Positions 26,528 through 35,625 of a DNA stretch of 45,116 nt are shown here, one piece after another (the stretch's first letter is position 1; every line of letters begins with the position of its first letter). The position numbers and the translations under genes are program-made. This DNA is from an uncultured Prevotellaceae bacterium. GTDB lineage: Bacteria; Bacteroidota; Bacteroidia; Bacteroidales; Bacteroidaceae. The notes beneath the pieces are model-generated. The model ran no database searches and was not told the DNA's origin. It saw nothing but the letters and a program-made list of their open reading frames with translations. The stretch is from the NCBI GenBank assembly GCA_900319225.1, contig ONNV01000015.1, forward strand, positions 1-45,116, written 5' to 3'.

Positions 26528-27073
26528 ATGTTCGTACAGAAGGAACTTAGAGAGAAGAATATTGCCGAGTACCTGCTCTACATGTGGCAGGTTGAGGATA
26601 TGATACGTGCAGCCGGGCTTGACAGCGACCGTCTGTACGACTCCGTCATTAAGAACAGCGGCCGCAGTGAGGCCGATTGTCGCGAGTGGCGTCAGTGGTA
26701 TGATGACCTGATTGAGATGATGCGCGCCGAGGGTAAGACCGATAGCGGTCATCTGCAGATAAATGAGAACGTGCTCATTCTGCTTGAGGACCTTCATACA
26801 CGCCTGCTGGAGTCACACAAGCAGCCCCAGTACAGGGACCTGTATTACAAGGCACTGCCGTTCATCGTTGAGTTCCGTGCCAAGAACCACAGCACGGAGA
26901 ATGAGGAACTGCGTGACTGTTTCAATATGTTGTACGGAGTCTGGCTGCTCAAGGTGCAGGGCAAACCTGTAAGCACCGCGACTGAGCAGGCCGTTAAGGC
27001 TGTATCGGCTTTCATCGGAAAGCTGGCAGTGCTCTACCGTGAGGATAAGGAGGGCACACTTGAGTTGGATTGA
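26528..27073 (+). CDS. DUF4924 family protein
   Basis: Cytoplasmic, helical protein of 181 residues with no signal peptide or membrane span. The pattern [20 protein letters not shown] at the start and [19 protein letters not shown] near the end fits DUF4924, a Bacteroidota-restricted family of unknown function. It sits 4 bp ahead of prfC, which suggests a link to translation, but that is only context. Confidence 0.8.
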   Translation: MFVQKELREKNIAEYLLYMWQVEDMIRAAGLDSDRLYDSVIKNSGRSEADCREWRQWYDDLIEMMRAEGKTDSGHLQINENVLILLEDLHTRLLESHKQPQYRDLYYKALPFIVEFRAKNHSTENEELRDCFNMLYGVWLLKVQGKPVSTATEQAVKAVSAFIGKLAVLYREDKEGTLELD

Positions 27074-27077
27074 TATT

Positions 27078-28643
27078 ATGGAAGAGATAAATAGACGTAG
27101 AACATTTGCGATTGTATCGCACCCTGATGCCGGTAAGACCACACTTACTGAGAAATTCCTGCTGTTCGGCGGCCAGATACAGGTGGCCGGCGCGGTCAAG
27201 TCAAACAAGATACGCAAGACCGCTACATCGGACTGGATGGATATTGAGAAACAGCGTGGAATCTCTGTGACTACATCGGTCATGGAGTTTGATTATGAAG
27301 GTTACAAGATAAACATTCTGGATACCCCGGGTCACCAGGATTTTGCCGAGGATACGTTCCGTACCCTGACCGCGGTTGACAGCGTAATCATAGTGATTGA
27401 CTGCGCCAAGGGCGTTGAGATGCAGACCCGCCGCCTCATGGAGGTGTGCCGTATGCGCAAGACCCCTGTAATCGTGTTCGTCAACAAGATGGACCGTGAG
27501 GGTAATGACCCGTTTGACCTGCTCGATGAGCTCGAGGAGGAACTCAAGATACATGTACGCCCGCTCAGCTGGCCTATCGAGAAAGGTGCCCGCTTCAAGG
27601 GCGTTTACAACATATATGAGCAGAAACTTGACCTTTTCACCCCCGATAAGCAGAAGGTGACCGAGAAGGTCAACGTAGATATTAACAGCACTGACCTTGA
27701 GGCTCACGTGGGTGAGCGTGAGGCTCAGAAGCTGCGTTCAGACCTGGAACTGATAGATGGTGTATATGAGCCGTTTGACCGCCAGCAGTATCTGGATGGT
27801 GAGCTGGCTCCGGTATTCTTCGGTTCGGCCCTGAACAACTTCGGTGTGCAGGAACTGCTCAACTGCTTCGTGCAGATTGCACCCAGCCCGCGTCCCACAC
27901 AGGCATTGGAGCGTGTGGTGGAACCCGAGGACAGCAAGTTCACCGGATTCATATTCAAGATAACCGCCAATATCGACCCCAACCACCGCTCATCGGTAGC
28001 CTTCTGTAAGGTTTGCTCCGGCAGGTTTCAGCGTAATGAGCCCTACTATCATGTGAGGTTGGACAAGACCTTCCGCTTCTCGTCGCCCACCCAGTTCATG
28101 GCACAGCGCAAGAGCACCATTGAGGAGGCCTGGCCGGGCGATATCATCGGACTTCCCGATACCGGAAACTTTAAGATAGGTGATACTCTCACTCAGGGTG
28201 AGAAACTCCATTTCAAGGGCCTGCCCAGCTTCTCGCCCGAGATGTTCAAATACATTGAGAACGCTGACCCCATGCGCGCCAAGCAGCTTGCCAAGGGTAT
28301 TGACCAGCTGATGGGAGAGGGTGTTGCACAGATGTTCGTGAACCAGTTCAACGGCCGCAAGCTTATCGGCACGGTCGGTCAGCTGCAGTTTGAGGTTATC
28401 CAGTACCGTCTGGAGCATGAGTACAACGCCCTGTGCCGCTGGGAGCCCGCCAGCCTCTATAAGGCCTGCTGGATTGAGAGCGATGATGAGGCCGAGCTGG
28501 ATGCGTTCAAGAAACGCAAGTATCAGTTCATGGCTACCGATATGGAGGGCCGTGACGTCTTCCTGGCCGACAGCGGATATGTGCTGCAGATGGCTCAGAT
28601 AGATTTCAAGCATATCAAGTTCCACTTTACAAGTGAGTTCTAA
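27078..28643 (+). CDS. prfC: Peptide chain release factor 3
   Basis: Translational GTPase that removes RF1/RF2 from the ribosome after termination. The start at 27078 ([20 protein letters not shown]) is chosen over an upstream in-frame ATG at 27039 that lies inside DUF4924. All G motifs are intact: [14 protein letters not shown], the switch-I region [19 protein letters not shown] and NKMDREG. RF3 domains follow to the usual length of 521 residues. This intact GTPase contrasts with the degenerate EF-G paralogue at 40006. Confidence 0.97.
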   Translation: MEEINRRRTFAIVSHPDAGKTTLTEKFLLFGGQIQVAGAVKSNKIRKTATSDWMDIEKQRGISVTTSVMEFDYEGYKINILDTPGHQDFAEDTFRTLTAVDSVIIVIDCAKGVEMQTRRLMEVCRMRKTPVIVFVNKMDREGNDPFDLLDELEEELKIHVRPLSWPIEKGARFKGVYNIYEQKLDLFTPDKQKVTEKVNVDINSTDLEAHVGEREAQKLRSDLELIDGVYEPFDRQQYLDGELAPVFFGSALNNFGVQELLNCFVQIAPSPRPTQALERVVEPEDSKFTGFIFKITANIDPNHRSSVAFCKVCSGRFQRNEPYYHVRLDKTFRFSSPTQFMAQRKSTIEEAWPGDIIGLPDTGNFKIGDTLTQGEKLHFKGLPSFSPEMFKYIENADPMRAKQLAKGIDQLMGEGVAQMFVNQFNGRKLIGTVGQLQFEVIQYRLEHEYNALCRWEPASLYKACWIESDDEAELDAFKKRKYQFMATDMEGRDVFLADSGYVLQMAQIDFKHIKFHFTSEF

Positions 28644-29216
28644 ATGAAAGAGTATATAGATGATGTCAAAAAGGCTGTTGAGGTGATGCGGGCCGGCGGC
28701 ATAATCCTCTATCCCACGGATACCATCTGGGGGATTGGTTGTGATGCCTCCAACTCCGCAGCCGTACGCCGCATCTTTGAACTCAAACAGCGCAGTGACA
28801 GCAAGTCCATGCTGTCGCTCATAGATTCCGATGCCAAACTGGGCTATTACGTGCCGGATATCCCCGATGTCGCGTATGACCTTATGGACCTGTCGGAGAA
28901 ACCGCTCACCATCATCTATGACAATGTCCGTCACCTGGCTCCCGAGCTTATTGCCGATGACGGCAGTGCAGGCATTCGTGTTACACGTGAGGATTTCTCT
29001 CGTGACCTCTGCGCCCGTCTGGGTGGTGCTGTGGTGTCTACATCGGCCAATATAAGCGGTGAACCGTCACCGGGTAACTTCAGTGACATATCTGACCGTA
29101 TCAGGGCCGGCGTGGACTATATTGTGGGCTATCGTCAGGATGAGAAGTCCCGTGCGGTGGCATCGAGCATAATCAAACTGGGTTCCGGCGGACTCGTTAA
29201 AGTAATCAGGGAATAA
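28644..29216 (+). CDS. tsaC: L-threonylcarbamoyladenylate synthase (Sua5/YrdC family)
   Basis: Makes threonylcarbamoyl-AMP from threonine, bicarbonate and ATP for the t6A37 modification of tRNAs. It has 190 residues: a single YrdC domain without the extra Sua5 C-terminal domain. Motifs: ILYPTDTIWGIGCDA, LKQRSDSKSM and STSANISGEPSPGNF. It starts directly after the prfC stop, and its TAA overlaps the ATG of the ClC gene by one base (29216). Confidence 0.93.
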   Translation: MKEYIDDVKKAVEVMRAGGIILYPTDTIWGIGCDASNSAAVRRIFELKQRSDSKSMLSLIDSDAKLGYYVPDIPDVAYDLMDLSEKPLTIIYDNVRHLAPELIADDGSAGIRVTREDFSRDLCARLGGAVVSTSANISGEPSPGNFSDISDRIRAGVDYIVGYRQDEKSRAVASSIIKLGSGGLVKVIRE

Positions 29217-31015
29217 TGAACAATTCAACTGAGGAGATAGAGAAACAGACCGAATCGCTGCTCAACAAGTTCAATCTGTGGCGGCGCAGTCATATCAGCG
29301 AGCGACAGTTCATCCTGCTGCTCAGTCTGATGGTTGGCGTTTTCACCGCTTTTGCGGCTATACTGCTCAAGTACCTTATTTCACTTATCCACGGTACCAT
29401 TTACGGTAACCTGGTGATGAACTCTGAGAACTACAGCCTGCTGCTCTATCCGGTAGTGGGCATCCTGGTATCGGGCCTTTTCATCCGTCTGATCGTACGT
29501 GATGACATAGGTCACGGCGTAACCAAGATTCTCTATGCGCTGTCCAAGAAAAACGGCCGCATCAAACCTCACAACATGTACTCATCGGTCATTGCCAGTG
29601 CCATCACCATCGGTATGGGCGGATCTGTGGGTGCCGAGTCTCCTATAGTGCTTACGGGCTCCGCAATCGGCTCCAATATCGGCCGTATGTTCAAGATGGA
29701 GCACCGCACGCTGATGCTGCTTGTGGGCTGCGGATCGGCCGGTGCCATTGCCGGCATCTTCAAGGCTCCTATTGCAGGACTTGTGTTTGTGCTTGAGGTG
29801 CTTATGTTTGACCTGAGCATGGGATCGCTGCTGCCGTTGCTGGTATCATCCGTGACAGCTGCCACCATATCATACGTATTCACCGGAACGGATTCCATGT
29901 TTCATTTCGTCTCCGAGCACGGATTTGAACTGGCACGTATACCGTATGCGCTGCTGCTGGGCATCACCTGCGGTCTTGTGTCACTCTATTTCTCCCAGAC
30001 CATGCACTGGTTTGAGACCTGGTTCAAGAGATTCCACAACCCCTGGGTCAAATTCGTTATCGGCGCAGTGGTACTGAGTATACTCATATTCCTGTTCCCG
30101 TCCCTGTTCGGTGAGGGTTATGACACCATAGGCATGCTGCTCAATGTGAACGAGAACCCTGAGAAGGTAATGGAGGGCTCCCTGTTCTACGGCGGCAATA
30201 TCCTGCTTTATCTGGGGCTTGTGGTGCTTACCAAGGTGTTTGCATCGACCGCAACAAATGCGGGAGGCGGATGCGGCGGTATATTCGCACCCAGCCTGTT
30301 CCTGGGCTGTCTCACGGGATTCATATTCGGAACGCTCATGAACCGCCTCTCACCGGGTGCCGATATATCGGTCCAGAACTTTGCACTGCTGGGTATGGCC
30401 GGTCTCATGTCGGGCGTCATGTTCGCTCCGCTTACCGGCGTGTTCCTCATAGCCGAACTCACCGGCGGTTACTCCATGTTCCTGCCGCTCATGATGGTAT
30501 CCATCATGTCATACCTCACCATACGCCTGTTCCAACCGCACTCCATCTACTCCATGCGTCTTGCGCAGAAGGGTGAACTCATGACACACCACAAGGACCA
30601 GTCAGTCCTGCTCCTTATGAGTATGGACAACCTTATAGAGAAGGAGTTCCTCAAGGTCAGTCCCGATATGGACCTGGGGCAGCTGGTAAATATCATTGCC
30701 CGCTCCAAGCGTAATCTTTTCCCGGTTGTGGATGAGGCTGAAAGCCTGGTGGGCATCGTCAGTCTGGAGAGTATCCGTAACATCATGTTCCGTCAGGAAC
30801 TGTATCATAGGTTTACGGTGCAGAAACTCATGGAACTGCCGCCTGCCCGTCTGTCGGTAAAGGACCCCATGGAAACGGTGATGAAAAAGTTTGATGAGAC
30901 CGGAGCCTGGAACCTCCCCGTAGAGGACGAGAACGGCCATTACGTAGGTTTCGTCTCCAAGTCCAAGATTTTCAACTCATACAGAAATGTCTTACTTGAG
31001 CTTTCTGAGGAGTGA
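29216..31015 (+). CDS. ClC-family chloride channel or transporter with CBS pair
   Basis: Inner-membrane anion transporter of 599 residues. The ClC core spans about 30-440 with the ion-path motifs GMGGSVGAESPIVLTG (gating Glu in the GxEGP-like GAESP), GHGV in place of GSGIP, and GGGCGGIFAPSLFLG (the GxFAP motif). Two CBS repeats form the cytoplasmic C-terminus (about 470-590; KVSPDMDLGQLVNIIARS and LSVKDPMETVMKKF). Keeping the gating Glu suits either a Cl-/H+ exchanger or a gated channel. fmt begins 46 bp after its stop. Confidence 0.93.
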   Translation: MNNSTEEIEKQTESLLNKFNLWRRSHISERQFILLLSLMVGVFTAFAAILLKYLISLIHGTIYGNLVMNSENYSLLLYPVVGILVSGLFIRLIVRDDIGHGVTKILYALSKKNGRIKPHNMYSSVIASAITIGMGGSVGAESPIVLTGSAIGSNIGRMFKMEHRTLMLLVGCGSAGAIAGIFKAPIAGLVFVLEVLMFDLSMGSLLPLLVSSVTAATISYVFTGTDSMFHFVSEHGFELARIPYALLLGITCGLVSLYFSQTMHWFETWFKRFHNPWVKFVIGAVVLSILIFLFPSLFGEGYDTIGMLLNVNENPEKVMEGSLFYGGNILLYLGLVVLTKVFASTATNAGGGCGGIFAPSLFLGCLTGFIFGTLMNRLSPGADISVQNFALLGMAGLMSGVMFAPLTGVFLIAELTGGYSMFLPLMMVSIMSYLTIRLFQPHSIYSMRLAQKGELMTHHKDQSVLLLMSMDNLIEKEFLKVSPDMDLGQLVNIIARSKRNLFPVVDEAESLVGIVSLESIRNIMFRQELYHRFTVQKLMELPPARLSVKDPMETVMKKFDETGAWNLPVEDENGHYVGFVSKSKIFNSYRNVLLELSEE

Positions 31016-31061
31016 GCGTAAAAATGCCGATATCCCTAATCTGTTTGATATAATGCCTGCT

Positions 31062-32027
31062 ATGGAAAAGAAAGAGCTGAGGATAGTGTTCATGGGAACC
31101 CCGGAGTTTGCGGAGTTCACCCTGCGTCGTCTGGTAGAGGACCAATATAATATAGTAGGTGTGGTAACCATGCCCGATAAACCCATGGGCCGTCACGGCA
31201 GCGTGCTCCAGAGCAGCCCCGTCAAGAAATATGCGGTGGAGCAGGGGATACCCGTTCTCCAGCCCGAGAAACTTAAGGATCCTCTGTTCATCGAACAGCT
31301 CCGTGCCCTTAAGGCCGATCTCCAGATAGTCGTTGCCTTCCGTATGCTCCCCGAGATAGTATGGAACATGCCCCGTCTGGGCACATTCAACCTCCACGGC
31401 TCACTGCTGCCCCAGTACCGCGGTGCCGCTCCCATAAACTGGGCCATCATAAACGGTGACAAGGAGACAGGAGTAACCACCTTCTTCCTCAAGCATGAGA
31501 TAGACACCGGTGACATCATCTATCAGGAGCGCATACCCATCCTCCCGGATGACAATGCCGAGACCATGCATGACAAACTGATGGCGCTTGGAGCAGACCT
31601 CACAGCCCGCACCCTCCAGGATATCCTTGCCGGTACCATCAAACCTATCCCGCAATCAGAGATCCCGGCCGATGAGCTCCGTCCCGCTCCCAAGATCTTC
31701 AAGGAGACCTGCCGCATAGACTGGAACCAACCCACCACGCGCGTCCGTGACTTCATCCGCGGTCTCTCCCCATACCCCGCCGCCTGGACCGTCCTCAGAA
31801 CCCCCGACGGCACCGATAGCGACTTCAAGATCTTCTCGGCCCAGCCCGTCCCCGATGCCCCCCTCCAGACACCCGGCACCATAACCTGCGACGGTCGCAA
31901 GAACCTGATCGTATCAACCGCCGACGGAGCCCTCCGCCTTGATGACGTCCAGCTAGCCGGCAAGAAGAGAATGCCCATCTGCGCCTTCCTCTGCGGCAAC
32001 GACCTCTCCGCCTGCACCTTCATCTGA
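31062..32027 (+). CDS. fmt: Methionyl-tRNA formyltransferase
   Basis: Formylates initiator Met-tRNA using 10-formyltetrahydrofolate. The start is placed at ATG 31062 (MEKKELRIVFMGTPEFAEF), which gives a normal N-terminus; ATG 31053 is also possible, and ATG 30987 overlaps the ClC gene and is unlikely. Motifs: VVTMPDKPMGRHG, the folate-binding NLHGSLLPQYRGAAPINWAIING and TGVTTFFLKHEIDTGDI. The last third uses C-ending codons more heavily than its neighbours. The structured repeat at 32047 begins 19 bp past its stop. Confidence 0.96.
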   Translation: MEKKELRIVFMGTPEFAEFTLRRLVEDQYNIVGVVTMPDKPMGRHGSVLQSSPVKKYAVEQGIPVLQPEKLKDPLFIEQLRALKADLQIVVAFRMLPEIVWNMPRLGTFNLHGSLLPQYRGAAPINWAIINGDKETGVTTFFLKHEIDTGDIIYQERIPILPDDNAETMHDKLMALGADLTARTLQDILAGTIKPIPQSEIPADELRPAPKIFKETCRIDWNQPTTRVRDFIRGLSPYPAAWTVLRTPDGTDSDFKIFSAQPVPDAPLQTPGTITCDGRKNLIVSTADGALRLDDVQLAGKKRMPICAFLCGNDLSACTFI

Positions 32028-32046
32028 TCCACTGCCCCCATCGAGC

Positions 32047-32340
32047 GAAAAACTTGGATTCCGCGGCCCGGACTATGCAATGTTTCCATTTGCAGTAGCC
32101 GGACTATCCCCTTTGGGGACCATCAGTGCAGCGACGTTAAGCGGAGCCCCCTGGAGGATCCCGTTAAGAACGGCGCATGTCTGACGAACGTTAGACCCCG
32201 AAGGGGGCTATAAGGAGGAGTTCGACGTTTAGGGTCCGGAAGGGAGGCGTAGTAGTCGCGGAACGTTGTGTCCCCAAAGGGGATAGTCCGGCGTAGTTAG
32301 AAAAAGCAACATGGTCCGGACCACGAAATCCAAGTTTTTC
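32047..32340. repeat. Structured 294-bp inverted-repeat element (MITE-like)
   Basis: Ends are perfect 14-bp inverted repeats (gaaaaacttggatt at 32047-32060, aatccaagtttttc at 32327-32340). Similarity between the arms continues inward over 74 and 71 bases, ending in a perfect 23-bp inverted pair (32098-32120 and 32270-32292). A further internal pair agccccct/agggggct lies near 32145 and 32202. The right arm contains one copy of the unit found in tandem at 368-484. No target-site duplication or coding capacity is seen. It fills the fmt to ECF sigma gap. Confidence 0.8.
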
Positions 32341-32370
32341 CCCTCCAAAGTGTTAAAATCTACATTTTGT

Positions 32371-32402
32371 TTTGGTTTTAAGAAATATTCACATTATCTT
32401 TG
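32371..32402 (+). promoter_or_regulatory. Promoter of the second ECF sigma gene
   Basis: TTTG at 32371-32374, a 20-bp spacer, and TATCTTTG at 32395-32402 match the Bacteroidota consensus. The leader before ATG 32487 is about 80 nt. It starts 31 bp after the inverted-repeat element. Confidence 0.8.
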
Positions 32403-32486
32403 CCACAACAATAACACAATTATCAACTAAAACCGAACTGCCTATAGACTGAACTTTACTCCTACAAACTAAGTAAAGAAGAAGTA

Positions 32487-33083
32487 ATGCAGAATTTAAT
32501 TCAGCTCACCGACGACCAGTTGGTAGCACTCTATTCTAACGGAAACACAAAGGCGTTCGATACCCTTTTATCACGTTATCAGGATAAGTTGTACTCGTAC
32601 ATCAACTTTGTTGTACGCAACCGCGACCTTGCCGATGACATATTCCAGGATACATTCGTAAAAGCAATAGTAACCCTTCAGAAAGGCAATTATACCAGTA
32701 CCGGCAAGTTCGGTGCCTGGCTCACACGTATAGCCCATAACCTCATAATTGACTACTTCCGTCAGGACAAGAATGAGAATACCGTGAGCAATGACGCTCA
32801 GGAGTACGATCTTCTCAATGACGCCAGCCTGGCCGAGTCAAACGTAGAGGACTGCATGATCAATGACCAGACCCTGCGTGACGTGCGCCGCCTGGTCGAT
32901 GCGCTCCCCGACAACCAGCGTGAGGTAGTGTTCATGCGCTATTATCAGGACCTCAGTTTCAAGGAGATTGCCGATATCACAGGCGTATCCATCAATACTG
33001 CATTGGGCCGTATGCGCTACGCACTCATCAATATCCGCAAGATGGCCGGTGAGAAGGGCATTGCGCTCACACTCGCAAGCTAA
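32487..33083 (+). CDS. ECF-type RNA polymerase sigma factor
   Basis: Sigma-70 family protein of 198 residues. Region 2 appears as LADDIFQDTFVKAIVTLQKG with the DNA-melting segment KFGAWLTRIAHNLIIDYFRQ, and region 4 as LPDNQREVVFMRYYQDLSFKEIADITGVSINTALGRMRYAL with its helix-turn-helix. Unlike the sigma gene at 16671 it is not followed by a membrane anti-sigma gene, but by a small soluble protein gene (33184). A strong promoter of its own lies upstream. Confidence 0.94.
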   Translation: MQNLIQLTDDQLVALYSNGNTKAFDTLLSRYQDKLYSYINFVVRNRDLADDIFQDTFVKAIVTLQKGNYTSTGKFGAWLTRIAHNLIIDYFRQDKNENTVSNDAQEYDLLNDASLAESNVEDCMINDQTLRDVRRLVDALPDNQREVVFMRYYQDLSFKEIADITGVSINTALGRMRYALINIRKMAGEKGIALTLAS

Positions 33084-33096
33084 CTTGCACAGATTG

Positions 33097-33119
33097 TTGA
33101 GTTAAACTCAAAATTTTTT
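33097..33119 (+). terminator. Possible weak terminator after the ECF sigma gene
   Basis: ttgag and ctcaa (33097-33101 and 33107-33111) form a short stem with a 5-base loop, followed by aa and six T. It is 13 bp past the sigma stop. The stem is AT-rich, so it may only partly stop transcription and let the next small gene be expressed at a lower level. Confidence 0.5.
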
Positions 33120-33139
33120 ATCGGTTCATATACTAATTC

Positions 33140-33172
33140 CGTTCGGTTCGCGTTTTAATAGTGAACCAAACG
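33140..33172 (+). promoter_or_regulatory. Hairpin next to the ribosome site of the small gene
   Basis: cgttcggttc (33140-33149) pairs with gaaccaaacg (33163-33172), one mismatch, 13-nt loop. The purine-rich aaagga ribosome site (33173-33178) starts right after the stem, so the fold could mask or expose translation of the 47-residue gene. Confidence 0.45.
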
Positions 33173-33183
33173 AAAGGACGCCT

Positions 33184-33327
33184 ATGGATCAAACTTTTAC
33201 TACTTCTTCTTATCTTTCTGAAAACATTATCCGCGCTGCCGTAAGGGGCGGCTCATACGGTCAGCCTGCGCAGCACACCCTGGATTTTATCCGCAATTTC
33301 GCGGCTCAAATGAGTATCGCAGGATAA
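33184..33327 (+). CDS. Small protein of 47 residues, unknown function
   Basis: Translated by hand: begins MDQTFTTSSYLSENIIRAAV, has RGGSYGQPAQHTLDF in the middle, and ends QMSIAG before TAA (33325-33327). A Shine-Dalgarno-like aaagga is 5 bases before the ATG, which is better than most sites in this window. It is 100 bp after the ECF sigma stop and in the same direction. It has no membrane segment, so it is not a classic anti-sigma. It may be a small regulator tied to the sigma. I do not recognise the family with certainty; coding status is supported by the ribosome site and protein-like composition. Confidence 0.6.
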   Translation: MDQTFTTSSYLSENIIRAAVRGGSYGQPAQHTLDFIRNFAAQMSIAG

Positions 33328-33334
33328 AATTGAC

Positions 33335-33342
33335 TACTTTTG
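33335..33342 (+). promoter_or_regulatory. Minus-7 box of rpe
   Basis: TACTTTTG matches TAnnTTTG, 42 bp upstream of the rpe ATG. No TTTG at the expected minus-33 distance. Confidence 0.5.
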
Positions 33343-33384
33343 TGGCTGGATTCGGTATCGGATCTGATTCTTAATACTGGATAA

Positions 33385-34035
33385 ATGAGCACAATAGTAG
33401 CACCTTCTCTTCTGTCGGCCGATTTCGGCGACCTCCGTAAGGACATTGAGATGATTAACCGCAGTCAGGCGGATTGGCTCCATTTGGATATCATGGATGG
33501 AGTATTCGTACCCAATATTTCATTCGGATTCCCTGTTCTCAAGTATGTGGCCAAGTATTGCACCAAGCCTCTTGACCTGCATCTTATGATTGTGGAGCCC
33601 GATAAGTTCATGGACCGTTTCCAGGAACTGGGCGTTACAACCTACAATGTGCACTATGAGGCATGTACTCATCTTAACCGTACTATCTATGAGATTAAGA
33701 ACCGTGGCATGAAAGCCGCAGTTACTCTTAATCCCTCTACACCCGTCAGCATGCTTACCGATGTCATTCGTGACGTTGATATGGTACTGCTCATGACCGT
33801 GAATCCCGGATTCGGTGGCCAGAAATTCATCGAGCACTCCATTGACAAGGTCAAGGAGTTGCGTAAACTCATTAATGAGACCGGTTCCAAGGCTCTGATT
33901 GAGGTTGACGGAGGTGTCACCTTTGAGACAGCTCCGCGTCTCGTCAAGGCCGGTGTCGATGTCCTGGTATCGGGCAACACCGTATTCTCCGCACCAGATC
34001 CGGAGCAGGCTATCATAAATCTCAAGAACTTGTAA
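33385..34035 (+). CDS. rpe: Ribulose-phosphate 3-epimerase
   Basis: Interconverts D-ribulose 5-phosphate and D-xylulose 5-phosphate in the pentose phosphate pathway. It is a TIM barrel of 216 residues. Conserved metal and catalytic regions: PSLLSADFGDL, WLHLDIMDGVFVPNISFG, DLHLMIVEP, MTVNPGFGGQKFI and EVDGGVTFETAP. It handles the same pentose product as the araBAD operon, though the genes are far apart. comEC starts 7 bp later. Confidence 0.97.
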   Translation: MSTIVAPSLLSADFGDLRKDIEMINRSQADWLHLDIMDGVFVPNISFGFPVLKYVAKYCTKPLDLHLMIVEPDKFMDRFQELGVTTYNVHYEACTHLNRTIYEIKNRGMKAAVTLNPSTPVSMLTDVIRDVDMVLLMTVNPGFGGQKFIEHSIDKVKELRKLINETGSKALIEVDGGVTFETAPRLVKAGVDVLVSGNTVFSAPDPEQAIINLKNL

Positions 34036-34042
34036 GGTAGCA

Positions 34043-35599
34043 GTGAGACTCTCGGACTGGCCCTCTTTAAGGCTGGTCATTCCCCTTTCTGCAGGGATCA
34101 TCATATCGGATACCATTGGAAACGCCTGGGCTGAGGTGCCGTTTTGGTGTGCCCTCATTGCAGTAGCTCTGTCAATTACAATCTCTATAATATTGGGTGG
34201 CAGGAAACCCCGTCTTTCCGGGTTGTTCCTGTCACTCTCTTTTGTGCTCGCCGGTGCATTGTCCCATAGCCTCCAGATGCGTAAGGTCAGGGTGGAGTGG
34301 CCTGACCGATACGGGATCTATCACGGGGTGGTGACCTCGTACCCGCTTGAGCGTGAACGCACCTACAAGGTTGAGCTGACCCTTACCGATAGCCTCTATG
34401 ACGGCCGCAACATATACCTCTATCTGCCCAAAGACAGTATGGCACGGGCTGTCGAGCCGGGCCATGTGATAGAGTTTGACGGTAAGATAAACAAACCGTC
34501 CAGTGATGGGGTTGATTTTGATTATGCGTCATATCTCTTAAGTCATGGCGTGTCCGGAACGCTAAGGGTTCAGGCCAAGGACTGGCATGTCATGCCGGAT
34601 CGTGATGGCGCCACCCTGCGCATCCGTTCCGTCAGGTTCCGCCGCAGCATAATACGCAAGTATCAGGAGTGGGGGCTGAGCGGTAACGCACTGGCGGTGG
34701 CATCGGCCGTATCATTGGGTGAGAAACGTGCTCTCGATGACAGCCTGCGTCAGGTCTATTCCACATCGGGAGTGAGTCATGTGCTGGCCGTGTCGGGACT
34801 GCATGTGGGTATCATGTGCTGGTTCCTGTATCTTATATTCCCGTCTTTCCTGTTCCGTCGCAGGGCGTGGATACGTGAGCTGATGGTAATGGGCATTCTC
34901 TGGAGCTATGCATTCCTGATTGGACTGCCGGTCTCCATAACACGCTCTCTTGTCATGTTCTCCATAGTGGCCGTGTGCCGCGCCATAGACCGGGAGAGCT
35001 CGGCCCTGAACTCGTTGGGCATTGCGGCCTTGCTGCTGCTTGTGGTCAATCCGTCAGCGCTGTTTGACATGAGCTTCCAGCTCTCGTTCAGCGCAGTGCT
35101 GTTCATCGTCATACTTACGCCCGCATTCCTGGAGATTTATGAGCCGCGTAATCCGCTGGCCCGATATGTTTGGCGCGTCACGGTGCTCTCCTTATCGGCC
35201 CAGATAGGCACCACGCCCATAGTGCTGTACCATTTTTCCGGTTTCTCCACTTACGTGCTGCTGGCCAATCTCTTTGTGGTGCCCGTCATGTTCGTTGTCG
35301 TGGCCCTCTCCATGTCCCTGTGGCTGACTGGATGGATTCCGCTGCTCCGGGGTGTCACGGTATCGGTACTCACCTGGATAATCAACCTGCTTACCCGGGT
35401 GCTCACGTTCATATCGGAATTGCCATATGCCCGCGTGGAACTTTCCGTGAGCAGTTGGTGGCAGGTTCTGACCATCTACGCGGTCGTGATACTGGTGTTC
35501 CTCTGGTATAAGGAGAAACGTACGCACCATCTTGTCCAGGCGCTTGCGTGCATAGCGGCCTGCGGTATTTTGGGCATAATCAGGGGCTTTGTCATTTGA
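34043..35599 (+). CDS. comEC: ComEC/Rec2-type membrane protein
   Basis: Putative DNA-uptake channel in the inner membrane, 518 residues. It begins at a GTG (34043). The N-terminal OB-like soluble part (about 75-175) carries VVTSYPLERERTYKVELTL, followed by the competence domain with the signature STSGVSHVLAVSGLHVGIM and about eight more spans. The C-terminal metallo-beta-lactamase domain of long ComEC proteins is absent. It ends 26 bp before the DHH phosphoesterase start. Confidence 0.92.
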   Translation: MRLSDWPSLRLVIPLSAGIIISDTIGNAWAEVPFWCALIAVALSITISIILGGRKPRLSGLFLSLSFVLAGALSHSLQMRKVRVEWPDRYGIYHGVVTSYPLERERTYKVELTLTDSLYDGRNIYLYLPKDSMARAVEPGHVIEFDGKINKPSSDGVDFDYASYLLSHGVSGTLRVQAKDWHVMPDRDGATLRIRSVRFRRSIIRKYQEWGLSGNALAVASAVSLGEKRALDDSLRQVYSTSGVSHVLAVSGLHVGIMCWFLYLIFPSFLFRRRAWIRELMVMGILWSYAFLIGLPVSITRSLVMFSIVAVCRAIDRESSALNSLGIAALLLLVVNPSALFDMSFQLSFSAVLFIVILTPAFLEIYEPRNPLARYVWRVTVLSLSAQIGTTPIVLYHFSGFSTYVLLANLFVVPVMFVVVALSMSLWLTGWIPLLRGVTVSVLTWIINLLTRVLTFISELPYARVELSVSSWWQVLTIYAVVILVFLWYKEKRTHHLVQALACIAACGILGIIRGFVI

Positions 35600-35618
35600 A
35601 TCATATTGACTACCTTTG
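35588..35618 (+). promoter_or_regulatory. Promoter of the DHH phosphoesterase gene, near-leaderless
   Basis: TTTG at 35588-35591, a 19-bp spacer, and TACCTTTG at 35611-35618. The ATG at 35626 is only 7 bases past the minus-7 box, so the mRNA would have little or no leader. The promoter overlaps the end of comEC. Confidence 0.7.
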
Positions 35619-35625
35619 CGGTGTT

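Noticed and set aside
27990-28934. Minus-strand open frame of 314 codons opposite prfC and tsaC
   Set aside because: It lies fully antisense to two firm genes and looks like a codon-bias shadow.
32040-32345. tRNA or known riboswitch in the fmt to sigma gap
   Set aside because: The fold has no acceptor/T-loop pattern of a tRNA and no riboswitch core that I can recognise; the inverted-repeat explanation is better.
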